From: UBA5026 sp949065595 | Lineage (GTDB): Bacteria; Bacillota_I; Bacilli_A; RF39; UBA660 | Assembly (NCBI GenBank): GCA_949065595.1 | Contig: CARSXK010000003.1 | Coordinates: forward strand, 18,432 to 82,431 | DNA length: 64,000 nucleotides | Direction: 5' to 3' | In this document: positions 25,762-34,684 of the stretch, one piece after another | How positions within the stretch are numbered: position 1 is the first letter of the stretch | Layout: each line of letters starts with the position of its first letter | Notes under the pieces: generated by a model | Database searches by the model: none | What the model was told of the DNA's origin: nothing | The model's input: the letters and a program-made list of their open reading frames with translations, nothing else | Translations under genes and position numbers: made by a program

Positions 25762-26982
25762 GTGAAAAGGTATTTCATCTGTATTTTCTTTTTTCTTTTT
25801 TTAGGTGTCGAGGTAAAAGCCTTGGAACTGAATAGTGAATATATCGTTTTATACAACTTAAATGACAATCAAGTTGTTTATGAAGTACAAAAAGATGAGA
25901 TGACAAGTATTGCCAGTTTAACCAAAATTATGACTACTTTAGTTGCGATTGAACAGATATCAGATTATGACCAATCAATCATAATCCGTAAAAATATGTT
26001 CGTTGGTCTAGAAGAAGCTGATGCGGCTGTCATTGGATTAAAAGACAAACAAAAAGTAACCTACAATGATTTACTATATGGTATGTTTTTGGCAAGTGGG
26101 GCAGATGCAACTAGAGCAATTGCCATTTCTCTTGTAGGAAGTGAAAAAAATTTTGTTACACTCATGAATCAAAAGGCAAGAGAATTGGGGTTAAATCACA
26201 CCCATTTTGTCAATGCCATAGGATTAGATGATGACAATCACTATTCTACAGTAAACGATGTAGCTGAAATATTGAAAAAAGCCTTTGAAAATGAAAAATT
26301 CAAAGAAATCTTTATGACTGAATCCTATACATTTTCGGATCACTCTATGACAGTAACTAGTACTTTTAAAAAAACAGCTAAAAACTATCAACTTCCTTAT
26401 GATTTCATATTGGGGGCAAAAACAGGATACACTGGGGATGCTGGTAGATGTCTTGCCTCTATCGCATATGATAAAGAAAACGAAATAACATATTTATTAG
26501 TTACAACAGGCGCACCAAGTAGTCCCAAACATATTATGGATGCTGTGAATATATATCATTATTATTTTAATCATTATAAGTATTATCCATTGGTTGAAAA
26601 AGGAGATACCATTGTAACCTTAAGAACAAAATATTCAAAAGATAAACAGGTAGAATTTCATGCACCCAAAGAGCTTACCAAATACGCAAATCATCCGATT
26701 GAAAAAGAAGATATTATATTCGAATATAATGGAAAATCTATCATTACGCCCAATATGAAACAAGGAACTAAATTGGGAGATGTCAATGTGATATATCATA
26801 ATGAAATTATAGAAACTTTTGAGATCGTTTTATCTTCTTCTATTCCATTTTCCTTATTTTCATTTTTAGTAGCAAATCGATTCTTTTTCATCATAGGTAT
26901 TCTTTTGATTCTTTGTACTGTTTTTGTCATTCAAAAAATAATAACAAAGATGCATAGAAAAAAATCTGTATTTGAAAACTGA
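25762..26982 (+). CDS. D-alanyl-D-alanine carboxypeptidase (DacA/DacF, PBP5 family)
   Basis: 406 residues from a GTG at 25762, placed by GGATGTGAT four bases upstream; an in-frame GTG at 25753 is also possible. A signal peptide (residues 1-20) precedes the S11 peptidase domain. SLTK (52-55) is the nucleophile motif and KTG is near 220. The second motif reads SGA near 112 instead of the usual SxN. A C-terminal transmembrane helix (about 365-390) replaces the amphipathic anchor of PBP5. It trims the terminal D-Ala of peptidoglycan stem peptides outside the membrane. Confidence 0.9.
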   Translation: MKRYFICIFFFLFLGVEVKALELNSEYIVLYNLNDNQVVYEVQKDEMTSIASLTKIMTTLVAIEQISDYDQSIIIRKNMFVGLEEADAAVIGLKDKQKVTYNDLLYGMFLASGADATRAIAISLVGSEKNFVTLMNQKARELGLNHTHFVNAIGLDDDNHYSTVNDVAEILKKAFENEKFKEIFMTESYTFSDHSMTVTSTFKKTAKNYQLPYDFILGAKTGYTGDAGRCLASIAYDKENEITYLLVTTGAPSSPKHIMDAVNIYHYYFNHYKYYPLVEKGDTIVTLRTKYSKDKQVEFHAPKELTKYANHPIEKEDIIFEYNGKSIITPNMKQGTKLGDVNVIYHNEIIETFEIVLSSSIPFSLFSFLVANRFFFIIGILLILCTVFVIQKIITKMHRKKSVFEN

Positions 26983-27056
26983 AATGGTTTTATAATATAT
27001 TGTGAATCATATACTATTCTAAAGGATTAACACTCGTAGAAAGTGGTGGTTTGACA

Positions 27057-27536
27057 TTGAAAAATGATTATACTTTGGATTTTGTAATACCATCTGGGCC
27101 TACAGGACCAACAGGACCTGCTGGCTTGCCAAGCTTATGCTTTGTAAAATTTGCAGATATTACATCATCAGGAAATATGACTATTGATGAAACCAAAATT
27201 TTTCCGAATGGGACCAGTGATTATATAGTCACTTCTGATACTGTTACCATTCAAGAATCTGGAAACTATGAAGTAACATTTTGTGGAAAAATAGATACAA
27301 ATAGTGCCAATACAGTAGTTGAAGTAAAATTAATGGGTGAGATGTCAGGTACTACTATGGAGTTACCAGGTATGTCTGGCAAATGGAAAGATGGAACACA
27401 GATGATTCATTTTTCACAAACGAGTGTTTATCAATTTCAAAGTACTATGGTCTTTCATGTTGTTGTAACCCTAGCAGCGTCTACTAATTTTCAAGTGAGT
27501 GCGATTAACTTAATCATTAAAAAATTGCCATTTTAA
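27057..27536 (+). CDS. Short collagen-like protein with C1q/TNF-like C-terminal domain, first copy
   Basis: 159 residues from a TTG at 27057, chosen because GGTGG lies seven bases upstream and because the paralogue starts at the same place (M-x-x-N-D). A TTG at 27051 is also in frame. After YTLDFVIP comes a very short collagen tract (GPTGPTGPAG), then a beta-rich domain of about 130 residues (YEVTFCGKID, FSQTSVYQF). It ends in IIKKLPF. The design recalls BclA-type exosporium or surface proteins, but there is no signal peptide. It is a tandem duplicate of the next gene. Confidence 0.75.
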   Translation: MKNDYTLDFVIPSGPTGPTGPAGLPSLCFVKFADITSSGNMTIDETKIFPNGTSDYIVTSDTVTIQESGNYEVTFCGKIDTNSANTVVEVKLMGEMSGTTMELPGMSGKWKDGTQMIHFSQTSVYQFQSTMVFHVVVTLAASTNFQVSAINLIIKKLPF

Positions 27537-27561
27537 ATCAAAGAATATGAGGTGTGATCAA

Positions 27562-28059
27562 ATGAATAGAAATGATACTTATGTTTTAGATTTTGTAATA
27601 CCACAAGGTCCTTTTGGGGCAATGGGGACCCCTAATTTAGAAAGTCTATGTTTTGTTTCTTTTGATTCTATCACATCCCAAAATCATATCAGGATAAATC
27701 ATAGTATTCTGCTTCCTGAAAATTCTAATTTTTATCATTTAACAGATCAAACCATTACGATTGTAGAAGCTGGTATTTACGAAATCACATTTTGTGGTGT
27801 GATAGATGAAAATGTAGATCAACAAGATATTGGGATTTGGTTGAGGAGTGAGAGTTTAGGTGTAACTACAAATTTACCCGAAATGTATGGAAGATGGAAC
27901 AGTGGAACCCAAAATTCTTATTTTTCACAAACGAGTATATTTTCATTTGATGAACCACAAACTTTAAGTCTTTTCATTGAAGTACCTGGTACAACTAATT
28001 TTTCAATTCAATTTGTTAATTTGGTGGTACGAAAGTTACCATTTTCGGTTTCAACATAA
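27562..28059 (+). CDS. Short collagen-like protein, second copy
   Basis: 165 residues from the ATG after AGGTGTGATC; an ATG 15 bases upstream is rejected. It shares the layout of its neighbour: YVLDFVIPQGP, a degenerate G-x-y tract (GPFGAMGTP), YEITFCGVID, YFSQTSIFSF and the closing VVRKLPF. The collagen-like part is shorter than in the first copy and may no longer form a triple helix. No signal peptide or anchor is visible. Confidence 0.72.
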   Translation: MNRNDTYVLDFVIPQGPFGAMGTPNLESLCFVSFDSITSQNHIRINHSILLPENSNFYHLTDQTITIVEAGIYEITFCGVIDENVDQQDIGIWLRSESLGVTTNLPEMYGRWNSGTQNSYFSQTSIFSFDEPQTLSLFIEVPGTTNFSIQFVNLVVRKLPFSVST

Positions 28060-28134
28060 ACAGACTAATACCTATAAAATAATATAGTTTATTTATAAAA
28101 AGTATATAAAATGGATACTTTTCTTTTGTTTTTG

Positions 28135-28143
28135 TGATATACT
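28135..28143 (+). promoter_or_regulatory. Extended -10 promoter for the CDF transporter
   Basis: TG-A-TATACT (-10 at 28138-28143). No convincing -35. Confidence 0.5.
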
Positions 28144-28192
28144 AAATCTCATGTAGCCATATATTTCATATACTATAAGAGGATGTGATGTT

Positions 28193-29080
28193 ATGCATAT
28201 AACGGCGAAGGCTTTACTTAAAAGTTTTTTTGTCAATTTATTTTTATCGATTATAAAGGTAGTGATTGGCTTTTTTGGAAAATCAAGTGCACTCATTGCA
28301 GATGGAGTGCATTCTTTTAGTGATTTATCCACTGATGCAGTTGCGATTTTTGGAGCTAGATACGCATTAAAACCAGCGGATAAAGAACATCCTTTTGGGC
28401 ATGGTAAAGTGGAATACTTGACTTGTTTGATAATCGGCTTGGTGGTTCTATTATTGGGCCTAGAAATTATTGGGACTGCCTTTCAAAGTAAATATATTGT
28501 ACCAGCACGTATTGTTATTTTAGTAAGCTTACTTACAATTGTTGCCAAATTTTTATTGTCCACTTATTTATGTAACATGGGAAGAAAGCATAACAATGTA
28601 ATATTGTTAGCAAGTGGAAAAGAAAGTAGTATGGATGTGATTAGTTCTATTTTTGTACTGCTTTCTAGTATATTGATGCAGCTATCAAAAACGTATTCTA
28701 TACTGAAATATTCCAATGTCATTGCAACCATCATTGTGGGTATTTTAGTGGTTAAAACAGGATTTGATATCATGAAGGATAATATAAGTTCTATTATTGG
28801 AGAACAAGCAAGTGATATGAATCAGAAACAAATGATTGCTGTTTTAGAAGAAAATGAAGCAGTCGACCATGTCGATCAATTTGTTGTCATTAAAAATGGC
28901 CCTTATTTTCAAATTACTGGAGAAATTAGTATGAATGAGACATTATCTTTAAAAGAAGTACATGAAGTTGTGGAACATTTAGAAAAGAAATTAAAAGAGT
29001 TGGATAATCGTGCAATGTATATTACGATTCACGTCAATCCAAGTAAAGACTTATCGGTAGAGGAATTAAAAGCAAATTGA
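28193..29080 (+). CDS. Cation diffusion facilitator (CDF) family metal transporter
   Basis: 295 residues. Six helices cover about residues 8-190. The metal site is seen as DGVHSFSD (near 35) in helix 2 and in the later GKESSMDVISS (near 138) in helix 5, with HPFGHGKVEY between. A cytoplasmic C-terminal domain (about 205-290) includes VDHVDQFVV. It exports divalent metals such as Zn, Mn, Fe or Co in exchange for protons; which one is not evident. It has its own promoter and GGATGTGAT start context. Confidence 0.9.
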   Translation: MHITAKALLKSFFVNLFLSIIKVVIGFFGKSSALIADGVHSFSDLSTDAVAIFGARYALKPADKEHPFGHGKVEYLTCLIIGLVVLLLGLEIIGTAFQSKYIVPARIVILVSLLTIVAKFLLSTYLCNMGRKHNNVILLASGKESSMDVISSIFVLLSSILMQLSKTYSILKYSNVIATIIVGILVVKTGFDIMKDNISSIIGEQASDMNQKQMIAVLEENEAVDHVDQFVVIKNGPYFQITGEISMNETLSLKEVHEVVEHLEKKLKELDNRAMYITIHVNPSKDLSVEELKAN

Positions 29081-29132
29081 CAAATAAAAACCTTTTATAT
29101 ATAATACAAATATTATCGAAGTAGGGGATGTT

Positions 29133-30203
29133 ATGGTAAAGGTATTACAAATTGGAATGTGTGAAAAAGGTGGCGTAGAAACCTTGATTCTTAATCATTA
29201 CAACCAAATTGATTTGGAACAATATTCCTTTGATTTTGTTCGTATGATAGAACATATTGCATATGAAAGAGAGATAGAATCATTAGGTGGACATATATAT
29301 TCTGTTGCGAATTCCAGAAAAAGTCCACTTTGCTCTCTTTATGAAATTCGAAATTTAATTACGAAAAATGGGTATGATGTTGTACATATCCACATTTCTC
29401 ATTTTGCGGATATCGTTCCATTATTGGCTGCAAAAATATCTGGGTGTAAGCATATTATTTTGCATGCTCATAATAATGGAATGGAAGGAAGACTACAAAG
29501 TAAATTACATGCATTAAATCGGTTGATTACATCTCAAATGAAAATACAGCGTTTAGCTTGCTCTAAAAGTGCGGGAAAATGGATGTTTGGTAAAGCCTCC
29601 TTTGATATATTTGAAAATGCTATACCAACACATTTATTTTATTACAATGAAAAAATGAGAAAAAAGATGCGAAAAGATTTGAATCTTTCAGATGACTCTT
29701 TTGTAATTGGAACAGTTGGTAGACTAGATCCACAAAAAAATCAATCTTTTTTAATTCACACTTTTGCCCAGTATGTAAGGACAAATCCCAATGCTTATTT
29801 ACTGATAGTAGGAAGTGGGGCATTGGAAGGACAACTTCATAGATTGGTATATAATTTAGATTTAGGCTCAAAAGTGATATTTACTGGTTTTCAAGAAGCG
29901 GTTGCCCCTTATTATCAAGCAATGGATGCATTTTGCCTTCCAAGTTTATATGAGGGTTTTGGAATTGCTGGGATAGAGGCACAAATGAGTGGGCTTCCTT
30001 GCATTTTTTCAAAATTTTGTGTTGATGAAGTAGATATTAGCCAAAAGTCTATATTTTTGTTACTAGATGAAATTAGTTGGGTCAATCAATTGGAACAAAT
30101 TCAGTTGCAACAAAATCAATGGGATCGAAATATTTATCCTAGTGGTTATGATGTAAAAGAAAATGTGAAAAAATTAGAGAAACTATATTCCAAGAGAATT
30201 TAA
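29133..30203 (+). CDS. Glycosyltransferase family 1 (GT4-type)
   Basis: 356 residues with a GT-B fold. The N-terminal half has KGGVETLILNHY, typical of GT4 enzymes. The C-terminal half has GTVGRLDPQKNQSFLI, IVGSGALEGQL and the E-x7-E region SLYEGFGIAGIEAQMSGLP. It transfers a sugar from a nucleotide donor, probably to an exopolysaccharide or cell-wall acceptor at the inner face of the membrane. No other polysaccharide genes are adjacent, so the product is unknown. Confidence 0.88.
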   Translation: MVKVLQIGMCEKGGVETLILNHYNQIDLEQYSFDFVRMIEHIAYEREIESLGGHIYSVANSRKSPLCSLYEIRNLITKNGYDVVHIHISHFADIVPLLAAKISGCKHIILHAHNNGMEGRLQSKLHALNRLITSQMKIQRLACSKSAGKWMFGKASFDIFENAIPTHLFYYNEKMRKKMRKDLNLSDDSFVIGTVGRLDPQKNQSFLIHTFAQYVRTNPNAYLLIVGSGALEGQLHRLVYNLDLGSKVIFTGFQEAVAPYYQAMDAFCLPSLYEGFGIAGIEAQMSGLPCIFSKFCVDEVDISQKSIFLLLDEISWVNQLEQIQLQQNQWDRNIYPSGYDVKENVKKLEKLYSKRI

Positions 30204-30214
30204 GTCTCTTTTTT
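30192..30214 (+). terminator. Terminator at the glycosyltransferase end
   Basis: AAGAGA pairs with TCTCTT around ATTTAAG (which holds the stop), followed by T residues. Confidence 0.55.
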
Positions 30215-30275
30215 CTTTTTTAGTTCTTTTAACAGAATATTATTTATGATAAACTATAATCTAGGATGTGATGTT

Positions 30276-31097
30276 ATGCCAGAGTTACCTGAAGTAGAAA
30301 CCATCAAAGAAACATTGAAAAAAAGATTGAACGGACATACCATAGTTGGAATATCTATCAGATATCCAAATTTGATTGAATATCCAAGTATTTCCGAGTT
30401 TGAAAAGCAGATTGTGGGACAAACCATTCATAATTTAGAGCGAAGAGGAAAATGGATTTTGTTTGAATTGGATCATTACTATTTACTTAGTCATTTACGA
30501 ATGGAAGGAAGATATCTATTTCGGTACCCTAATGAACCCATTGATAAGCATGAACATATATCCTTTTTACTCGAAGATGGGATGGAACTTCGTTATAAAG
30601 ATACCCGTAAATTTGGACGTATGCATTTAATTGAAAAAGAAAAATTATATGAACAAAAACCATTGTCAGAATTGGGTTTGGAGCCATGGGATAACCAATT
30701 AACAGGACACTATTTACAAGAAAAATTGAAACTGAAATCTATTCCCATCAAAACCAGTTTGTTGGATCAAGGGATTGTGACAGGAATTGGAAATATTTAT
30801 GCGAATGAAATCCTATATTTGAGTAAAGTAAATCCACTTAAGGCTAGTAATCAATTACCGGTTAAAACATTGGATACTATTATACAAAATACAAGGAAAG
30901 TATTAGAAGAAGCCATTCATCAAGGTGGAACCACCATTCGCAGTTATGAAGTAAGCGAAGGAGTTCATGGAAAATTTCAACAGCATCTGCATGTTCATGG
31001 AAGACAAGAAGAAATTTGTTCAATCTGTGGCAGTATTATTATCAAAATAACGGTTGGAGGAAGAGGTACTTATTATTGCCCCAATTGTCAAAAATAG
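30276..31097 (+). CDS. mutM: Formamidopyrimidine-DNA glycosylase
   Basis: 273 residues. It excises 8-oxoguanine and formamidopyrimidines and cleaves the AP site. Cleavage of the initiator Met leaves the catalytic Pro-Glu of PELPEVET. RRGKWILFEL carries the conserved Lys, GIGNIYANEILY is the helix-two-turn-helix region, and a C-terminal zinc finger CSICG...CPNC is complete. The start is the ATG after GGATGTGATGTT; an upstream in-frame ATG would precede the catalytic Pro and is wrong. Confidence 0.96.
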   Translation: MPELPEVETIKETLKKRLNGHTIVGISIRYPNLIEYPSISEFEKQIVGQTIHNLERRGKWILFELDHYYLLSHLRMEGRYLFRYPNEPIDKHEHISFLLEDGMELRYKDTRKFGRMHLIEKEKLYEQKPLSELGLEPWDNQLTGHYLQEKLKLKSIPIKTSLLDQGIVTGIGNIYANEILYLSKVNPLKASNQLPVKTLDTIIQNTRKVLEEAIHQGGTTIRSYEVSEGVHGKFQQHLHVHGRQEEICSICGSIIIKITVGGRGTYYCPNCQK

Positions 31098-31109
31098 AAA
31101 GAGGACATT

Positions 31110-33269
31110 ATGAATCAAGAAATTATCAAAACAATGAGTGAAACATTGAAAATCAAAGAAAAACAAGTAGTAGCAACATTACAACTGTTGGAACAAGGAA
31201 ATACCATTCCTTTTATTGCTCGTTACCGAAAAGAAGTAACTGGAGCACTTGATGAGGAACAAATTCGGCAAATTGAAGAAGTGTATACATATCAAGTTAA
31301 TTTACAAAAACGAAAAGAAGATGTCATTCGTTTGATTGAGGAAAAAGAAATGATGACAGAAGAATTACGTATCAAAATTCTATCAGCAGAAAAATTGGTG
31401 GAAGTGGAAGATTTATATCGTCCTTATAAAGAAAAGAAGAAAACCAAAGCGACGGAGGCCATTGCTTGCGGATTAGAGCCACTTGCGAAAATGATATTAT
31501 CTTTTCCAATTCAAGGAAGTTTAGAAGAGCTTGCCAGTCGTTTTCTAACGGACAAAGTCTTTACAATCGCTGCTGCTTTAGAAGGGGCAAGTTATATCAT
31601 TGCAGAATGGGTAAGTGATAATGCTTATTACCGTAAATGGATTAGAAATGATATGTACCACAATGGGATGATTGTATCCAAAAAGAAAAAAGACGCAGAA
31701 GATGACTTAAAAACATATGAGATGTATTATGATTATCAAGAGGCTGTCAAACAAATCAAACCACATCGTGTCCTTGCTCTTAATCGTGGGGAAAAAGAAA
31801 AAGTACTTTCTGTTTCCTTGGAATTTGATACCCAACCTATTTTAGAATTTTTGGAATCCAAAATGATCAAAAAAGGAGAATCATTTGTTTGTCCTTTGGT
31901 AAAAGAAGCAATCAAAGATGGATTCAAACGATTGATTGCTCCTTCTATTGAACGAGAAATACGTACAGAATTAACAGAAAAAGCAGAGGAAGTAGCAATT
32001 CATAATTTTGGGGCCAATTTGGAAAAATTGTTATTACAACCACCAATGAAAGATAAAATGGTTCTAGGGTTCGACCCTGCTTATCGTACTGGTTGTAAAC
32101 TTGCAGTGATTGATCCAACTGGAAAGAAACTTGCCATTCAAGTGATTTATCCACACGAACCTAAAAATGAGTACGAAAAAAGTAAACAAACGGTATTACA
32201 ATTAATTGATCAATATCAAATTGATATTGTAGCTATTGGAAATGGAACTGCTAGTCGGGAAAGTGAGGCTTTTATGGTAGATGTCATCAAAGCAGCAACC
32301 CGTAAAGTAGAATATGTTATTGTAAGTGAAGCAGGGGCTAGTGTTTATTCTGCATCTAAATTAGCCATTTCTGAATTTCCCGATTTGCACGTAGAAGAAC
32401 GAAGCGCGATTAGCATCGGAAGAAGATTACAAGATCCACTTTCAGAACTGGTTAAAATTGATCCAGAAAGTATTGGTGTGGGTCTTTATCAACATGATGT
32501 TTCCAATAAACGATTGACAGAATCTTTGGATTTTGTTGTCAGTAAAGCGGTGAATCAAGTGGGTGTCAATATCAATACAGCAAGTCCTAGTTTGCTCAAA
32601 TATGTATCTGGTATTACCAAAAAACATATTGATAAATTAATTGACTATAGAGACACCCATGGAAAATTTTTGTCTAGGGAAGAATTGCAAAAGAAAAAAT
32701 TATTAACCGATAAAGTTTATGAACAAGCAATTGGTTTTTTAAGAATACCCGATGCAGAAAATGCGCTTGACCGAACAGGAATACATCCTGAAAGCTATTC
32801 TGTTGCCAGTGCTTTATTAGATTACATGGATTTATCTTTTGATGATATTGGAACCAATCATTTGATTCAAAAATTAGATTTGATAGATACCAAACAAATC
32901 GCAGATACTCTAAAGACGGATTGTTATACAGTAGAAGATATCATTGAAAATTTGAAAAAACCAGCACGTGACCCGCGTGATAATATGCCTGCTCCTATTT
33001 TAAAAAGTGATATTTTACATATTGAAGATTTACAGGTGGGTATGAAATTACAAGGTACGGTTCGCAATGTTGTCGATTTTGGAGTGTTTATTGATATTGG
33101 ACTTAAAAATGACGGGCTTGCACATATATCAAAATTAACCAATCGTTATATCAAACACCCGATGGAAGTTGTAAGTGTTGGAGATATTGTAGATTGTTAT
33201 GTAGAACAAATCTTTTTGGATAAAAATAAGGTATCGTTATCGTTATTGGAACCATCAAAGACGGTATAA
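31110..33269 (+). CDS. tex: Tex-family S1 RNA-binding protein
   Basis: 719 residues, normal for Tex. The N-terminal helical part (FIARYRKEVTGALDEEQIR) is followed by a YqgF/RNase H-like domain (LGFDPAYRTGCKLAVID, AIGNGTASRESE), helix-hairpin-helix units (VGVNINTASPSLLKYVSGI) and a C-terminal S1 domain (VGMKLQGTVRNVVDFGVFIDIG). It associates with transcription or RNA; in several bacteria it affects virulence and toxin expression. It starts 12 bases after mutM and is probably co-transcribed. Confidence 0.94.
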   Translation: MNQEIIKTMSETLKIKEKQVVATLQLLEQGNTIPFIARYRKEVTGALDEEQIRQIEEVYTYQVNLQKRKEDVIRLIEEKEMMTEELRIKILSAEKLVEVEDLYRPYKEKKKTKATEAIACGLEPLAKMILSFPIQGSLEELASRFLTDKVFTIAAALEGASYIIAEWVSDNAYYRKWIRNDMYHNGMIVSKKKKDAEDDLKTYEMYYDYQEAVKQIKPHRVLALNRGEKEKVLSVSLEFDTQPILEFLESKMIKKGESFVCPLVKEAIKDGFKRLIAPSIEREIRTELTEKAEEVAIHNFGANLEKLLLQPPMKDKMVLGFDPAYRTGCKLAVIDPTGKKLAIQVIYPHEPKNEYEKSKQTVLQLIDQYQIDIVAIGNGTASRESEAFMVDVIKAATRKVEYVIVSEAGASVYSASKLAISEFPDLHVEERSAISIGRRLQDPLSELVKIDPESIGVGLYQHDVSNKRLTESLDFVVSKAVNQVGVNINTASPSLLKYVSGITKKHIDKLIDYRDTHGKFLSREELQKKKLLTDKVYEQAIGFLRIPDAENALDRTGIHPESYSVASALLDYMDLSFDDIGTNHLIQKLDLIDTKQIADTLKTDCYTVEDIIENLKKPARDPRDNMPAPILKSDILHIEDLQVGMKLQGTVRNVVDFGVFIDIGLKNDGLAHISKLTNRYIKHPMEVVSVGDIVDCYVEQIFLDKNKVSLSLLEPSKTV

Positions 33270-33284
33270 CGGTCTTTTTTTTTT
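33256..33284 (+). terminator. Terminator at the end of tex
   Basis: AAAGAC pairs with GTCTTT around a loop containing the tex stop; a run of T follows. Confidence 0.7.
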
Positions 33285-33307
33285 CATATAATGAAATAGG
33301 TGATGTT

Positions 33308-33607
33308 ATGTTCCAAAACTTTCAAATGAAAGAAGTCTTTTTATGTTATACTTATCAAGTGGCAAATGATGAATATGTAGATACTTATGAAATGCAAAGA
33401 AGAGGTGAAAAAATTGTATCTACTTTTATACAACGATTTTATTTAGATCGATTGGGAAAAGAACGAACCATTGAAAATTTACAGGGACGAGGATATTTAT
33501 CCATGGAAGAATTTTGTCAAAAATATCAGATACTTTCATGTGATATTATGGAAGAAAAAAAAGAGGGATTTATGAAATCACTCTTTCGAAAGGGAGAAAA
33601 ACATTAA
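33308..33607 (+). CDS. Unknown 99-residue protein
   Basis: Soluble and charged, with no motif I recognise (MKEVFLCYTYQVANDEYVDT, RIENLQGRGY-like centre). A TATAAT lies at 33287-33292 and AGGTGATGTT immediately precedes the ATG, so it looks like a real gene with its own promoter. Its stop overlaps the stop of the convergent radical SAM gene by a few bases. Confidence 0.65.
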   Translation: MFQNFQMKEVFLCYTYQVANDEYVDTYEMQRRGEKIVSTFIQRFYLDRLGKERTIENLQGRGYLSMEEFCQKYQILSCDIMEEKKEGFMKSLFRKGEKH

Positions 33608-34551
33608 TTCTCTTTTTTGATTGCGGCAATACCTTGGTAAGTATTTCGTCTTTCAAGTTCTTTATCTATTTCATTTAGAACACAAAACTTTTTACACAAC
33701 CAAGTCGGTTCAATAAGACTTTGAGCATCTGGATCACCAGTAATGCGATGAATGACAATCTCTGGTCGCAATTGTTCTAGTTGATTGCAAACAATTTTTA
33801 CATATTCATCTCTGGTTAAAATGGGAAAAGGATTTTGTTCATATAAGTATCCCAATTTGGTATGTTTCAAAATATGTAACATGTGAATTTTGATTCCCTG
33901 AATATCGAGTTGATTTAAATAACGAATGGTATCTAGCATCATTTCTTGAGTTTCATTTGGCAGACCGTTAATGATATGTACTACTACATTGATATTGCGT
34001 TTTCGTAAATCGTTTACACAGGCTTCAAAGCATTCTAATGTATGACAACGGTTGATGAATTTTGAGGTTTGTTCATGAATGGTTTGCAACCCAAGTTCGA
34101 TTGTCAAATAAGTTTTTTTGGATAATTCTTCTAAATAGTCCATACAATCTTCTTCAATGGCATCTGGTCTGGTTGCGATCGAAAGTCCAATTACGTTATC
34201 CAATGATAAGATGGTTTCGTATTTTTGTTTTAAAATAGGAAGGGGAGCATAGGTATTGGTATGGGCTTGAAAATATCCAATATATTTTCCATTTGGCCAT
34301 TTTTGTTCCATTTTCTTTTTGACTTCTTCAAATTGGGATATCAAGCTTAAATTTTGATTTCCTGCAAATTCTCCACTGCCTAAATTGGAACAATAGATGC
34401 AGCCGCCAGTTCCTACTTTTCCATCTATATTGGGGCAAGAAAAACCCGCATTTAAACTTATTTTAAATACTTTAGAATGGAATTTTTGTTTATAAAAATA
34501 ATCCAAAGTATGGTATCTTTTATTTGAATTTGTGTATTGGAATTTATTCAT
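33604..34551 (-). CDS. Radical SAM protein of the YtqA / TIGR01212 family
   Basis: 316 residues, the only supported minus-strand gene here. The cluster-binding cysteines lie in FSCPNIDGKVGTGGCIYC, a widely spaced C-x10-12-C-x2-C pattern typical of this family. FQAHTNTYAPL and IATRPDAI belong to the barrel, and GLQT and HIINGLPNET support radical SAM architecture. The family has no settled function; tRNA modification has been suggested for relatives. The start ATG at 34551 follows GGAAGTGATACT; longer in-frame starts would overlap the promoter. Confidence 0.9.
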   Translation of the reverse strand: MNKFQYTNSNKRYHTLDYFYKQKFHSKVFKISLNAGFSCPNIDGKVGTGGCIYCSNLGSGEFAGNQNLSLISQFEEVKKKMEQKWPNGKYIGYFQAHTNTYAPLPILKQKYETILSLDNVIGLSIATRPDAIEEDCMDYLEELSKKTYLTIELGLQTIHEQTSKFINRCHTLECFEACVNDLRKRNINVVVHIINGLPNETQEMMLDTIRYLNQLDIQGIKIHMLHILKHTKLGYLYEQNPFPILTRDEYVKIVCNQLEQLRPEIVIHRITGDPDAQSLIEPTWLCKKFCVLNEIDKELERRNTYQGIAAIKKEN

Positions 34552-34570
34552 AGTATCACTTCCATCTTTT

Positions 34571-34601
34571 ATTATAATAGAAATTGATTTTCTTTTGTAA
34601 A
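34571..34601 (-). promoter_or_regulatory. Promoter for the radical SAM gene (minus strand)
   Basis: On the minus strand TTTACA (34601-34596), 19 bases, TATAAT (34576-34571). The spacing is long, so the -35 is uncertain. It is divergent with the promoter of the next gene. Confidence 0.4.
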
Positions 34602-34657
34602 AAAAATGAACAATTTTAACAAAAAATGTCAAAAAACTTTTTATTTTTATTTTGATT

Positions 34658-34666
34658 TGTTATAAT
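34658..34666 (+). promoter_or_regulatory. Extended -10 promoter for the YfcC-like transporter
   Basis: TG-T-TATAAT (-10 at 34661-34666), followed at once by GGAGG. Confidence 0.6.
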
Positions 34667-34684
34667 TATCATGGAGGTAATAAG

